Part shown: piece after piece, positions 33,490 through 41,590 of the stretch
How the letters are laid out: each line of letters starts with the position of its first letter
Numbering within the stretch: the first letter of the stretch is position 1
From: Streptomyces sp. NBC_00510
GTDB lineage: Bacteria; Actinomycetota; Actinomycetes; Streptomycetales; Streptomycetaceae
Assembly (NCBI GenBank): GCA_036013505.1
Contig: CP107851.1
Coordinates: 496,001 to 560,000 of the forward strand
DNA: 64,000 nucleotides
Reading direction: 5' to 3'
Made by a program: the position numbers and the translations under genes
Notes under the pieces: model-generated
The model's database searches: none
Told to the model about the DNA's origin: nothing
Seen by the model: the letters and a program-made list of their open reading frames with translations, nothing else

Positions 33490-34776
33490 TCATGCGCCAG
33501 GCCCGGTGATCCGGGCGAGGAGCTCGACAACGACCGGGCCGTAGGCGCGGAGCGATTCGGCGGGGAGGGTGTGCGGCCCGCCCGGAAGACAGGTGTCGGC
33601 CTGCGCCCGCAGACGCTGCCAGGCCGCCTCCCCGCGCTCGTCCAGCCGCGCCACGAGGTCCGCAGGAAGGGTTTTGGCCCAAGCCCGCACCGCGCTGTCG
33701 TCCAGGCCGTGTTCTTCCTCCGCGCCGCTGTCCGGGCGGGGCCTATTCTGCCGCCGGACTGCGCGGTCATCGCCGGGCTGCTGCCAGCGCAGCAGGAACT
33801 TCAGGGCGCGCAGCAGCAGTTCCGCGCAGGTCTCAGGGCTTTCCGACGCACCGGCGGGGACGAGTTGGCGGGGCCCCCCGCCTCGATGGGGTAGGTCCCC
33901 GAGCGCCCGCCCGAGTGGGTCCACGACGACCTGGTGCAGCGGGTCGTATAGCAGGGTGTTGACGGTGAGGTCGCGCTGCCGGCTGTCCTGGTCCAGGTCC
34001 GTACCGGTGGCGGGGTAGGGCAGCCCTCGCAGACCGAGGCCCCGGTAGTCCAGGACGTGGCTGTCGCGTTGCGGCGTGAGGACGGAGCAGACCAGGCTGT
34101 CGGGGCTGAACCGCCGGGGGCACTCGGCGCTGGATCCGTCCCGTTCGAGGACGTCATCGGCGAGGTCGCAGAAGGCACCGGCCGGGGCGGTCCCCGTGGC
34201 GTCCAGGTCGCCGACCTCGTCTGGGCGGAAACCCGATAGCAGGTCGCGTGGGGCGCCCCCGACCAGCCAGAAGCCGTGCCCGGACGTGGCGAACCGGTCG
34301 ATGAGGGGCGCGAGGAACCGGGGGCCGCGCCCGCCGTGAATCAGCTCGTCGAAGGCCTCGGTCAGGCCGGGAACGAGGTCGTCGGCGTGGTGGACCCGGC
34401 CCCGCGCGCCGTGGTGGACCCGGTCCCGCTCCAGTTGTGCGTAAGGGTGGAGGCCGACCCGCTCCAGCGCCGGGTGCCGGGCGGGATCGGTGCTGCGCGA
34501 TGGCGGCCCGCTGTGTTCGTCGCCTTCGAGCAGCAGCCGGTCGTCGGCGGAGGTCGGCACGGCCTGGGCCGCGCAGCCGAAGCCGATGACCCGCCTGCCG
34601 TCGAGTACGTCCCCGGTCATGATCGGACCGTCGGCGGCCCGCACGGCAGCGCCCATCCGTGTCGAGGCCCCCGGATTGGTGTCGGCGCCGTCGGCCGACC
34701 ACGCGTCGCCAGCCCGACTCGGCGGGACCTCCGGTTCGGTGCCCACCCGGGGGCCGGCAGCTCCGGGACCGGTCAT
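33490..34776 (-). CDS. CCA-adding/poly(A)-polymerase-like nucleotidyltransferase
   Basis: A 428-residue protein. From about residue 170 it shows the class II pol-beta core: GFWLVGGAPRDLLSG (the VGGxxRD loop), VGDLDATG (the metal-binding DxD as DLD), then RQRDLTVNTLLYDPLH (the RRDFTxNA motif) and VVVDPLGRALGDL. LLLRALKFLLRW starts the neck. The first 170 residues are not found in housekeeping CCA enzymes, and the body domain is short. The ATG overlaps the preceding lipoprotein stop (ATGA), so it is co-translated. All catalytic residues seem kept. Its substrate, tRNA, RNA or a nucleotide signal, is open. Confidence 0.75.
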   Translation of the reverse strand: MTGPGAAGPRVGTEPEVPPSRAGDAWSADGADTNPGASTRMGAAVRAADGPIMTGDVLDGRRVIGFGCAAQAVPTSADDRLLLEGDEHSGPPSRSTDPARHPALERVGLHPYAQLERDRVHHGARGRVHHADDLVPGLTEAFDELIHGGRGPRFLAPLIDRFATSGHGFWLVGGAPRDLLSGFRPDEVGDLDATGTAPAGAFCDLADDVLERDGSSAECPRRFSPDSLVCSVLTPQRDSHVLDYRGLGLRGLPYPATGTDLDQDSRQRDLTVNTLLYDPLHQVVVDPLGRALGDLPHRGGGPRQLVPAGASESPETCAELLLRALKFLLRWQQPGDDRAVRRQNRPRPDSGAEEEHGLDDSAVRAWAKTLPADLVARLDERGEAAWQRLRAQADTCLPGGPHTLPAESLRAYGPVVVELLARITGPGA

Positions 34777-36407
34777 CCGGCGGCCAGTCCGGCCCATCGC
34801 GCCTCCCCGTTCTCCATGCGCATGATCAAAGGCACGGACACGGACTTCCACACGGAGTAGACCGACCCGTAGTAGTCGCTGTCCCGGTCCGGCTTCAGGC
34901 CCAGTATGGCGATGTCGTGCAGCTGCTCCGGGGTGCAGGTGATGTCCTGCTTCGGCTCGTCCACGCACGTGGTGAGGCCTGGATACATGAGCCCCTGGGG
35001 TCCGTTCTCGCCGGGGTGGGCGCGGATAGCCGTCAGGATCTCCGACGGCGCCTCCGTCCGCCGGACCCACTGCAGTACCCCCTCTCCGCAGCCGGCACAG
35101 AGCCGGACCAGTGCCTCGGTGTCGTCGTCGTCGGCTGCTCGCTCGATGCGGCGGGCTAGCCGGACCATCGCCGCGGGCAGCGTCTTTCCGTGGTCGTCGA
35201 CCGTTGTCACTGCCGCGGCAGATGGTTGGGGCCGGGCGGCGGGTGCCCCCGCGGCGGCGCTCTCCGCGGGAGTGAAGACGAAGGTGGACACACCGTCCGC
35301 CAGTACGAGTTCCCTGGCGCCGGAGGTGAGGCTCAGGGTGCCGGTGGGAAGACTCATGCCGTCGGCGACATGAGCGTCGCCGCGCAGACGCGCGACTCGC
35401 CCGTCCGCCCCGAAAGCCAGCCCGAGCAGGCCGGATCCGAGGTACGTCCACTTCCCGTCGCGTACGTGGTAGGTGACGGACCGGCCGGGGTACCGGGCCT
35501 GGCAGCTCTCGATGCCCGTGTAAGTGACGGTCAGTCCCGCCCCCGCCCAGGAGGCCGAGGTGATCGAGCGCTGGTCCCCGATCAGCGCCCGGCGGAACGC
35601 GGTGTCGCTGGGCAGCAGGCGCTTCGGCCGGCCGGACGCGCCGGAGTGCTCGAAAAGCGTGGAGACCGTCCAACAGGCCCCGCCGCTGTCCGCGCTGCCC
35701 CAGGCGACGCCCTTTCCGTCCGGTGCCCGCCAGGCCTGGGTGAGAGTGGACGGCTGCTTCGCCGACAAGAGCGGGCGGACTCGTCCGCGCCGGTCGACGG
35801 CGTCTAGGGTGCCCTGGCCACGGAAGACGCCCGGGCCCTCGGGCAGCGGGGTGAACAGGGTGACGTCCTCGGCCCCTCCAGTGACGAGGCGGGCGTACGG
35901 TCCCTTGGTCCGGCTCAGTGCGATCCGCCGCGGATCGCCCGTGGCCGGGAACACCAGCAGCGCGCTGCCGTCGCTCGCGAGACTGACGGCGTCCGCGCCA
36001 AGGAAGCCGGCTCCGCTACAGGGGCACGCGTGGGAGACCTTCTTGCCAGTGGTGACGTCGAGGACGTGCAGCCGTCCGGTGGTGTCCTCCCTCTGCGGGT
36101 CCGTCCAGACCAGCCGGCGGCCGTCCGGGGACCAGCTGAGCCGGTCGGGCACCTGTGCTCCGGTACGGTCCGCCTGCCAGGTACGGCCGGCGGCGTCGGC
36201 CACCATCACCGCCTGTTGCTTCGGCCGGACGAAGGCGAGAACGGGCCGCTGACGGTCCGCCGCCGAAGAAGAAGGACCGGCGCCCCGGGCACCCGGGGCC
36301 TTGTCGTCGTCGGGGGCCGCCGAGCACGCGGCGGTGGCGACCAGAGCGCTCGACAGGAGGAGGGCCGCCAGGGCGCGGACGCGTAAAGGCATGGGTAGGG
36401 GAGTCAT
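34773..36407 (-). CDS. Beta-propeller lipoprotein
   Basis: A 544-residue protein with a lipoprotein signal: LAALLLSSALVATAAC, where Cys28 is the expected lipidation site. The body holds TolB/WD-like strands (LSWSPDGRRLVWTDPQRED, GRLHVLDVTTGKKV, VAWGSADSGGACW) that suggest a seven-bladed propeller on the outer face of the membrane. The last 150 residues (MVRLARRIERAADDDDTEAL, EALVRLCAGCGEGVLQWV, GLMYPGLTTCVDEP) form a separate helical domain with several cysteines. It lies 7 bases after the WD40 gene and overlaps the nucleotidyltransferase by 4, so these are one operon. It may be the outside sensor of the set. Confidence 0.78.
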   Translation of the reverse strand: MTPLPMPLRVRALAALLLSSALVATAACSAAPDDDKAPGARGAGPSSSAADRQRPVLAFVRPKQQAVMVADAAGRTWQADRTGAQVPDRLSWSPDGRRLVWTDPQREDTTGRLHVLDVTTGKKVSHACPCSGAGFLGADAVSLASDGSALLVFPATGDPRRIALSRTKGPYARLVTGGAEDVTLFTPLPEGPGVFRGQGTLDAVDRRGRVRPLLSAKQPSTLTQAWRAPDGKGVAWGSADSGGACWTVSTLFEHSGASGRPKRLLPSDTAFRRALIGDQRSITSASWAGAGLTVTYTGIESCQARYPGRSVTYHVRDGKWTYLGSGLLGLAFGADGRVARLRGDAHVADGMSLPTGTLSLTSGARELVLADGVSTFVFTPAESAAAGAPAARPQPSAAAVTTVDDHGKTLPAAMVRLARRIERAADDDDTEALVRLCAGCGEGVLQWVRRTEAPSEILTAIRAHPGENGPQGLMYPGLTTCVDEPKQDITCTPEQLHDIAILGLKPDRDSDYYGSVYSVWKSVSVPLIMRMENGEARWAGLAAG

Positions 36408-36414
36408 GCGTCGG

Positions 36415-39400
36415 TCACTTCTCCTCGGCGCACAGATCGATGTACGGATGGCGGTCGCCTACGTGTTTGGCCCACTCCTTGTGGGTGAGCCCCTTTCCGC
36501 CGGTCCACCGGCAGATGCTCCGTTGCCAGTCGATGCCGCCCACCTTCCAGAGGTTCAGCGGCCCGGCGGCGTTGTCCGTGCGGAACGAACGGGTGACGGC
36601 GACCAGCATGCGGTCGTCCGGCGACCAGTACAGGTGGATGATGTCCCCGGCACCGCTCCGGTGCAGGGCGGGCATCGACAGAAGTCCTGTCGCGGTGTCG
36701 TGGACGAGGACCTGGTCGGCGAAGCCGACGGCCGTCCGGCTCCCGTCAGGTGACAGTGCCACCGTCCTCGCCTCGGTGGCGGCGTCGGGCACGCGAAGCG
36801 GGGACCCGGTGTCCCGCAGATTCGCGTCCAGATAGCGGACGGAATTGCCACTGGCGAGGAGGGCGAGGCGGGAACCGTCCTGGCTCCAGTCCAGCCGATA
36901 CACGCCAGGCGTCTTCACCGCCCGGGTGGTGGCATCCCGCGGCGTGGTCAGGTCGATGGCGACGAGCCGCGCATCGTCCTCGCCCGGCCGTTCCAGGGCG
37001 ACGGCACGGGTGCCGTGCACCCGGAGGTCGATGCCCTGAGCGACAGGGACGGTGTCCAGCTCCTTCCAGGTCCGGGTGGACCACACCGTCACCGGGCCAG
37101 TGACGTGCCGGGCGATCAGCAGGTGAGCCTCGGGCACGAACGCGACGTCAGTGACGATCCGCTCGGCGCTGCGACGGTCCGTCTCGTCCACGCCGGACGG
37201 CCGCAGGTCCCGCAGCCAGGTGCCGTTCCGCCGCCACACGGCGACCGTGCCCCGCCCGTTGAACTGCCCAGCTCCGGCCACGTACTCCGCGCTCATCGCG
37301 ACGTCGTTGACGAAGAACGTGCGGGAGCTGTAGGTGGTCTCGTGCGGCCAGTCCGTCTCGGCGGAGAGGGACGGGCTCTCCCTCGCCTCCGGACGCACCA
37401 TGTACAGCCCATCGGCGGCGTGTGAGAGGTCCGAGAAGGAAGAGAGAAGCAGTCGGCCGTCCCTACCGAAGGCGGCAGCGCTGGTCGCCGGTGCCGTGCT
37501 GCGGCCCAGCGGCCCGGGCCGGTCGTCGAGGACGTTGACGCGCCCGCCGCGCCCCGCCGAGACCACCGTGAAATCAGCCCCCACGGCCACGGCGGTCGCC
37601 GGACCCCCGCGGGGCTCGTCAAGACCCCGGCTCGCGGCGGCGGCGTCCCCGGCGCCGACCGGTACAAGAGCGGTGCCGGCGTCGCCGGCAATGGCGACGC
37701 TGCCACTGTGCTCGACCATCGCGCGGGGGGCCGTGGGCAGATTGCCCACGGCGAAGGTGAGCTGCCGGCGCCGGGCTCGGTCCCAGGCCTGAACGCCTCC
37801 GGGTGTGGCGAGGACGATCAGCTCGTCGTTCGCCCCGATCTGCGACGGCGTGCCCTGGACGTCGTCCTCCTCAATCTCCACTGCCGCCTTGTGGCTGTCG
37901 AGGCCGACGGAGAGTACGCGGTCGTTCGTCAACAGCAGAACCACCCGCTCCTCGGCGGGCTCCCGGTCGGGGCGTGGATTGGGGCTGGCAGCCACCGAGG
38001 CGTCCACCACCACGCGCAGGCCACCGGGCAGCCCCTGGACGCCCATCGAGCCGAGCCGCCGGCAGTCGGTCTGTTGACGGGTGGTGGTGTCGTACTGGGC
38101 CATCGTGCCGTCGTCTCGCACTTCCACGAGCCGGACTCCCCGGTCGGTGAAGGCTATCGCCGCGGTTCGGCTGTCCGCCCGCGCGCAGGTCGGCTCCGGA
38201 AAGGTGCCCCGCAGGACGGGTTTCTCGTCCAGCACCTCGTACAGGGAGACGACGGAGGCGCCGCGGGCGGCGAGCAGGCCGCTCACGTCGTTGAGCACCA
38301 GGCCACCCACCTCCCCGGGCGCCTTCCCCAGGAGCTTCCCCGTGCGCAGGTCCCAGGATTTGACACCCGAGTCGTTGCCCGTGGTGTAGACGCGGTCGCG
38401 TTTGTCGTCCACGGCGACGCTGTCGACCCGGGTGGGGCTGGCCTGCCAAGAGAGCCGTACGCCGGAGTTGGTGTCCAGCACGTCGCGCATCGCCTGGACG
38501 GCCCGCGGGGTGTCCGGCTCGATACGGCTTCCGGCGAGGCCGAGCAGGCCCGCGAGACGGGGATCGGTCTGCCGGAGTGTCAGGGCCTCCGCGGCGAGAT
38601 CCGCTGCGAGCGCCTTGTCCGCCTCCTTGTCGCCCACCTTGGCGAAGTAGAGCGCCATTCCCGTGACCATCGCAAGGACGACCAGGAGCGCGGGCCCGGT
38701 CACCTTGGCCCAGCGGGCCAGGGCTGGCCCGTCCCAGGTCCGGGCCAGGCGGGCGGCCTCGGCGACGGTGGAGGCGACCAGGAGGTTCGCGGACCTGTCA
38801 CCGTGCCACGCCTGACGGGCCTCGTCCTCGTCGGCCCTGGGGACGATCACGTTCTGCCCGTTGTCCGCCGCCTTCAGCTTGCTCGCATAGCCACCCACGC
38901 TGACCAGTCGGCCCGCCCGCGTCCCGTCGAGCCCGCCGACCAGCGCCGTACGGGAGTTGAGACGGCGTAACGCCGGCAGGGAGAACCGGTCCCTGAAGCT
39001 CCTGGAGGAAGGTGGGTCGGGCCGGACGCCGGTCCGGCGCCCCGCCTCGCCGATGAGCACACCGAAGGCACAGCCCAGCGACCGGTCGGCGACCATCCCC
39101 ACGACACCTTCCGCGCCGGTCAGCGACCACAGGACGGTCCCGGTGACGTCGTGCCCGGCTGCTGTCCAGGCGTCCCGGAGGGACTGCTGGAACCGCGCGT
39201 CGGCACGGAAACCGGACATCGTCCGGGGGTCGGGTATCAGCGCGGGCGGCCCGTCGGGCAGCACGGCGACCGTGAGTGTCCCGCGTGCTCCGCCCCGACC
39301 GGCGTCGAACAGCACGCCTGCCTCGGCTACCTTCTGCGGCTCGGGCAGCGCCCCGTCCAGAGTCAGCAGCCACAGCAGGACCGGCAGGGCGAGGTCCTGC

Positions 39401-39906
39401 TCGTCCTCGCCGAGTCCCGCCGTCAGCCGGTTGATCCGTGCCGCGTGTCCGGGTGCCGCTCGGTCCAGCAGGCTCGCCGTCTCCAGCCCGTCGAGCGGAA
39501 GGTGTGCCTGGCAGTGCTGCAGCCACAGCATCCCGGTCTGTAACTGATGCGGCGCGTCCTCCACGTTGCCGACCAGTGCGAGTGCCATGGCGGCGGAGGC
39601 CCGCAGGGCATGGGCGGCGGCCGGTTCGTCCGCGCGGTACGGGCCTTGACCCGCGAGGGCCCGGACGCTGGTCGCGGCGGCGGCCCTGGGAGCCAGCAGC
39701 CGGTGGACGTCCGTATCCCCGTCGCGGAGGGTACGCAGGACCTCGGTGTCCTCGGCGGCGACGCGTTCCCGCAGGTAGGCGAGGGCGGGCTGCTCCGGTG
39801 AGAGCAGGGCGCGCCGCACGCGCCGGGCGGCTGTCCGGTCGGTGACCGACAGCTCCGACGTCAGTAACGCGCCGACGTCCAACGCTGGTGAAGGCTCGTC
39901 GGCCAC
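36415..39906 (-). CDS. Large membrane-anchored WD40-type protein (nSTAND-like layout)
   Basis: About 1163 residues. The N-terminal 400 are a helical cytosolic region without a visible P-loop. A single span (about 415-435, GPALLVVLAMVTGMALYFA) follows. After it comes ADLAAEALTLRQTDPRLAGL, the spacer that in nSTAND proteins joins the NTPase to the propeller, and then roughly 700 residues of WD40-like blades. The end WQRSICRWTGGKGLTHKEWA is the closing tail found in nSTAND-WD40 proteins. The GTG at 39904-39906, with GGAGG five bases ahead, is preferred; an ATG at 39909 and one at 39948 are alternatives. It heads the operon and is probably its scaffold or sensor. Confidence 0.75.
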   Translation of the reverse strand: MADEPSPALDVGALLTSELSVTDRTAARRVRRALLSPEQPALAYLRERVAAEDTEVLRTLRDGDTDVHRLLAPRAAAATSVRALAGQGPYRADEPAAAHALRASAAMALALVGNVEDAPHQLQTGMLWLQHCQAHLPLDGLETASLLDRAAPGHAARINRLTAGLGEDEQDLALPVLLWLLTLDGALPEPQKVAEAGVLFDAGRGGARGTLTVAVLPDGPPALIPDPRTMSGFRADARFQQSLRDAWTAAGHDVTGTVLWSLTGAEGVVGMVADRSLGCAFGVLIGEAGRRTGVRPDPPSSRSFRDRFSLPALRRLNSRTALVGGLDGTRAGRLVSVGGYASKLKAADNGQNVIVPRADEDEARQAWHGDRSANLLVASTVAEAARLARTWDGPALARWAKVTGPALLVVLAMVTGMALYFAKVGDKEADKALAADLAAEALTLRQTDPRLAGLLGLAGSRIEPDTPRAVQAMRDVLDTNSGVRLSWQASPTRVDSVAVDDKRDRVYTTGNDSGVKSWDLRTGKLLGKAPGEVGGLVLNDVSGLLAARGASVVSLYEVLDEKPVLRGTFPEPTCARADSRTAAIAFTDRGVRLVEVRDDGTMAQYDTTTRQQTDCRRLGSMGVQGLPGGLRVVVDASVAASPNPRPDREPAEERVVLLLTNDRVLSVGLDSHKAAVEIEEDDVQGTPSQIGANDELIVLATPGGVQAWDRARRRQLTFAVGNLPTAPRAMVEHSGSVAIAGDAGTALVPVGAGDAAAASRGLDEPRGGPATAVAVGADFTVVSAGRGGRVNVLDDRPGPLGRSTAPATSAAAFGRDGRLLLSSFSDLSHAADGLYMVRPEARESPSLSAETDWPHETTYSSRTFFVNDVAMSAEYVAGAGQFNGRGTVAVWRRNGTWLRDLRPSGVDETDRRSAERIVTDVAFVPEAHLLIARHVTGPVTVWSTRTWKELDTVPVAQGIDLRVHGTRAVALERPGEDDARLVAIDLTTPRDATTRAVKTPGVYRLDWSQDGSRLALLASGNSVRYLDANLRDTGSPLRVPDAATEARTVALSPDGSRTAVGFADQVLVHDTATGLLSMPALHRSGAGDIIHLYWSPDDRMLVAVTRSFRTDNAAGPLNLWKVGGIDWQRSICRWTGGKGLTHKEWAKHVGDRHPYIDLCAEEK

Positions 39907-40144
39907 CATGCCTCCCCATTCCCCCGCCGGCAGTAGCGTGCCGTCCACCGGTCCACCGGCACATGATGGCAGCAGCGGCGTCAGGAGAAGGGGGACTTGC
40001 GGAGATCCGGATGCTCTTGTCGGTTCTTCCCGTAACCTTCACAATCGGATAGTGGACCTCGTCCACGGGGAGTCAGGGGACAGAAGCACCGATCAAGCGG
40101 CAGAGTACCGGGCACCGGGGCGGCCGGAGCATCCGTCCTGTCCG
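39907..40144. other. Promoter region of the five-gene set
   Basis: About 240 bases between the ROK gene stop and the WD40 gene. It should contain the leftward promoter of the set. I see no gene and no clear hairpin. Confidence 0.4.
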
Positions 40145-41311
40145 TCAGAGATGCCGCTGGAAGTCGAGTTCGCTGGCCAGCAGTGCCGCGCCGGTAACTC
40201 CGGCGCGCGGGCCGAGTTCCGACAGCACGATCTGCAGGTTTCCGGTGGCGAGCGGCAGCGAGCCCTTGTACACGACGCTGCGGATCTCGGCGAGCAGCAG
40301 GTGGCCGAGGCCGGAGACGCCGCCGCCGATCACAATCATCGACGGGTTGATGAAGCTGACCAGCGTGGCGAGGACTTGCCCCACCCGGTGGCCGCCGTCC
40401 CGGATCAGGTTGACGCACGTGGCGTCCCCGCCGGCCGCGCACTCCGCCACGTCCACGGCGGTGAGGAGGCCCTCCGCGGCGAGGCGTTCTGCCAGCGCCG
40501 GCGACTGCCCCGAACGGGCGGCCTCGGTGGCGTCCCGGGCCAGGGCCACACCGCCGAAGAGGGCCTCCAGGCAGCCGGTTCTCCCGCACGAGCAGACCGG
40601 TCCCTCAGCCTCGACCTGTATGTGGCCGATGTCGCCTGCGGATCCCTCCGACCCGCGGTAGATCTGGCCGTGGACCTGCACACCGCAGCCTATTCCGCTG
40701 CCGATCTTGACGAACAGCAGGTTGTCGACGGACTTGGCGACCCCCGCGTACCGCTCGCCGAGGGCCATCACGTTCACGTCGTTGTCCACCACGACCGGGC
40801 ACCCGTGCGCGCGGGTGAGGGTGTCCCGGACGGGGAAGCGGTCCCAACCCGGCATGATCGGCGGGGAAACCGAGATCCCCTCCTTGAAGCTGACCGGCCC
40901 CGGCAGGCCGATGCCTATGGAGTTGAACCGCGCGCACCCGGCCTGGTCCGCCATTTTGTTCAGGAGTTCGTTGACCCGATCCAGGACCGCGCGCGGACCT
41001 TTGCGGATATCGGCCGGCTCGGCATAGGAGGCGATCGGTTCCAGCCCTCCGTCGGTGATCTCGATGTCGATCGAGCTCGCCCCGAGGTCCACCGCCGCGA
41101 ACCGGATTTCGGGATCGAGTTGGACGAGAGTGGAAGGGCGGCCGCCTCGAGAGGTGGCCGGCCCCGCCTCGAGCACCTTCCCGGCGGCGATCAAGCGGTC
41201 GAGTTCAGCCAGCAGCCTCGGCCTCGCCACTTCCAGTTGGTCGGACAGCTGTGCGCGTGACAGCGGCCCGAGGTCGCGCAACAGGCTCAGCGCGCGGTAC
41301 TGGATGGTCAC
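40145..41311 (-). CDS. ROK-family transcriptional regulator
   Basis: A 388-residue protein with a winged helix at residues 5-70 (LLRDLGPLSRAQLSDQLEVA) followed by an ROK sugar-kinase-like domain. AAVDLGASSIDIEI is the phosphate 1 loop, SIGIGLPGPVS and PVVVDNDVNVMALGERYAG hold the ATP/sugar residues, and HIQVEAEGPVCSCGRTGCLE is the zinc motif CxCGxxGCLE. The N-terminal HTH and full ROK body match NagC/Mlc/XylR-type repressors. It probably responds to a sugar and regulates the exported sugar enzymes upstream (41.6-46 kb). That target is inferred from place only. Confidence 0.9.
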   Translation of the reverse strand: MTIQYRALSLLRDLGPLSRAQLSDQLEVARPRLLAELDRLIAAGKVLEAGPATSRGGRPSTLVQLDPEIRFAAVDLGASSIDIEITDGGLEPIASYAEPADIRKGPRAVLDRVNELLNKMADQAGCARFNSIGIGLPGPVSFKEGISVSPPIMPGWDRFPVRDTLTRAHGCPVVVDNDVNVMALGERYAGVAKSVDNLLFVKIGSGIGCGVQVHGQIYRGSEGSAGDIGHIQVEAEGPVCSCGRTGCLEALFGGVALARDATEAARSGQSPALAERLAAEGLLTAVDVAECAAGGDATCVNLIRDGGHRVGQVLATLVSFINPSMIVIGGGVSGLGHLLLAEIRSVVYKGSLPLATGNLQIVLSELGPRAGVTGAALLASELDFQRHL

Positions 41312-41549
41312 AGGCTCACTTCCAGGGTATCAGCCGCATGTGTGACAAAACGTTAGAGGCGTTACGTCATAAGCGTCAATGGCTTTCGCGCGGATCGTCG
41401 AAAGTTAAATGAGAAACAAAAAAAGCATCGGTGTGTCAAGAAGTTACCCGACCGGAATCCCCGTCCGGGACTGCCGGCATGTGGACACGCTCGAGGGCCC
41501 GGCGGCCGCCGTCCGGCGACGGCCACTGGTGGGCCCTGGAGCCGTCGGC
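41312..41549. other. Upstream region of the ROK gene
   Basis: An unusually A/T-rich stretch (41338-41435) with CGTTA and CGTCA repeats spaced about 9-12 bases apart, for example at 41350, 41361 and 41373. This is a likely ROK operator/promoter region. No gene. Confidence 0.45.
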
Positions 41550-41585
41550 AGGGTGCTGCCCGCCGTGACGGCCGGGCAGCACCCT
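41550..41585. terminator. Terminator of the PQQ-dehydrogenase gene
   Basis: Arms 41550-41562 and 41573-41585 are perfect reverse complements (13 bp), with a small CCG/CGG stem inside the loop. The hairpin lies 6 bases beyond the stop at 41591. Confidence 0.8.
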
Positions 41586-41590
41586 TCGCA

